From contig NZ_JAATVU010000062.1 of the NCBI RefSeq assembly GCF_013184745.1, forward strand, positions 1 through 34,277: a DNA stretch of 34,277 bases, read 5' to 3'. Shown in pieces: positions 33,623 through 34,277 of this stretch. This DNA is from Mangrovicoccus sp. HB161399. Lineage in GTDB: Bacteria > Pseudomonadota > Alphaproteobacteria > Rhodobacterales > Rhodobacteraceae. Position numbers and translations under genes: made by a program. The first letter of the stretch is position 1. Each line of letters opens with the position of its first letter. Under the pieces are notes generated by a model. The model made no database searches and was not told the origin of the DNA. It saw only the letters and a program-made list of their open reading frames with translations.

Positions 33623-33680
33623 TGATTTCCGCGGCTCAGGGAGGAGGAGGAACCGCCGGAAACTCGAAACTCTGTGACAC
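33577..33680 (-). ncRNA. Cuckoo/CcsR-type small RNA with two CCUCCUCCC hairpins
   Basis: On the minus strand two hairpins lie in tandem. Hairpin 1 (33662-33626) has arms TTTCCG-G-CGG and CCGCGGAAA, nine pairs with one bulged G, around an 18-base loop containing CCUCCUCCUCCCUG. Hairpin 2 (33622-33589) has an 11-bp perfect stem GCGGCGGTCCC/GGGACCGCCGC with the same CCUCCUCCUCCC loop, followed by a U tract. This is the architecture of alphaproteobacterial cuckoo RNAs (CcsR in Rhodobacter), whose loops can pair with Shine-Dalgarno-like GGAGG sequences. In Rhodobacter the CcsR RNAs are driven by RpoH-type sigma factors behind a DUF1127 gene; no such gene is visible directly upstream here. The 5-prime end is a guess, and I found no convincing promoter. 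The 3-prime end is well defined. Confidence 0.82.
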
Positions 33681-33699
33681 TCGTCAGGTACTATGGGTA

Positions 33700-34277
33700 C
33701 TCGTAATGTCTGGTATGGAAGTTAAGGCATGCGCCGCGTTGCAGCAAGTCATTTACATGCAAACCTGTTCTGATCAGCGTGCATGGCTGGCGCCGGGCGC
33801 GGCTTCGCGGTGCTGCGGTTGCGTCTTTCACGCTCCATCCCTGCAGTGAGAGCGTCCCAAAAATTCTCCAAGCAACGGAAAGAAATACCTAAAATTCGCT
33901 GCCTGCGTTCGCTGCCGCCACGGCAGTCGTCCCATCCGCGCCACCGGTCGTGGTTGGCGGACGGGCCATTCCTGCGCGGAAAACCGCGCGCAGGCCTTCC
34001 ATCAAGGGCTTTGAAGCCGCTGCGGCAGGATTCGGGCAGGGCGCGGTTCCAGCAAGGCCCGAGTCGGTGCGGGACATGCCCGCGGCCCTGACGGACCCCG
34101 CCCAGCGTCCCGGTCGCGGTCCGCGCCGGGTCAGGCTCCGTGGGTTCCGGCCTCGTCCCCGTCCGCCGGCCTTGCAGTTCCCCGCAAGTTGGTGCGGCGA
34201 ATTGGTTCGCCTGCCAGCCTTGGCCCTGGCGGCGGCGATAGGGCCATGAGCCGCCATGCGGCACCGGATGCGCTGGG
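33700..34277. other. Right-edge region without a supportable gene
   Basis: Open frames on both strands lack recognisable motifs and coding character. The stretch 33856-33900 is locally AT-richer (AAAAATTCTCC and AATACCTAAAATTC) and may carry a promoter, possibly for the leftward small RNA. An ATG at 34247 on the plus strand could begin a gene that continues beyond the window, but only ten codons are visible. Confidence 0.3.

Noticed and set aside
33830-33855. Hairpin ACGCTC/GAGCGT as a terminator
   Set aside because: Six pairs with a 14-base loop and no T tract on either strand.
33749-34264. A 171-codon minus-strand open frame at the right edge
   Set aside because: No motif, many Arg/Gly/Pro residues typical of GC-rich noise, and an unremarkable start region.
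34247-34277. ATG reading MSRHAAPDAL at the right edge as the start of a further gene
   Set aside because: Only ten codons are visible and there is no convincing ribosome-binding site. It cannot be judged.

Overview
The window is very GC-rich. Its gene content points to an alphaproteobacterium, most likely a Rhodobacteraceae-type organism. The supporting signs are an IS5-family remnant of a kind I associate with that group, a short arginine-rich DUF1127 protein, an RTX giant with alphaproteobacterial repeat architecture, and a minus-strand small RNA with two CCUCCUCCC-loop hairpins (the cuckoo/CcsR type known from Rhodobacter and rhizobia). The assignment rests on recognition, not on a search.

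Layout. Positions 1-860 hold a decayed IS5-family transposase on the minus strand, with two compensating frameshifts and a nonsense codon, running off the left edge. Positions 1083-5096 are a compact minus-strand signalling operon, read from right to left: group I truncated haemoglobin, PAS-like/class III nucleotide cyclase, soluble PAS hybrid histidine kinase, OmpR-type response regulator. The genes overlap or nearly touch (GTGA overlap, 2-bp gap, ATGA overlap), so they are probably co-translated and form one gas- or redox-responsive pathway. A 292-bp divergent intergenic region with CGAAAC inverted and direct repeats separates this operon from a 61-residue DUF1127-like gene at 5389-5574 on the plus strand.

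Positions 5587-6147 (minus) encode an RTX-toxin-activating lysine acyltransferase of the HlyC family. It is divergent from one gene that fills four fifths of the window: 6538-33537 (plus), 8,999 codons and a stop, uninterrupted. The giant starts with a class 3 lipase-like domain (GHSLGG). It then carries calcium-binding motifs, a long array of RTX/haemolysin-related modules (including four exactly 432-bp tandem units), seven Ig/cadherin-like modules, a second RTX block, about a dozen more Ig-like modules, a final RTX block and a type I secretion C-terminus. It is best read as a secreted or surface-retained giant RTX adhesin/lipase that the neighbouring acyltransferase may modify. No ABC exporter, membrane-fusion or TolC gene is present in the window.

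Just beyond the stop codon of the giant, on the opposite strand, lies a convincing cuckoo/CcsR-type sRNA. It has two hairpins whose loops both carry CCUCCUCCUCCC, and the second hairpin is an intrinsic terminator with a U tract. The last 580 bases hold no gene I can support.
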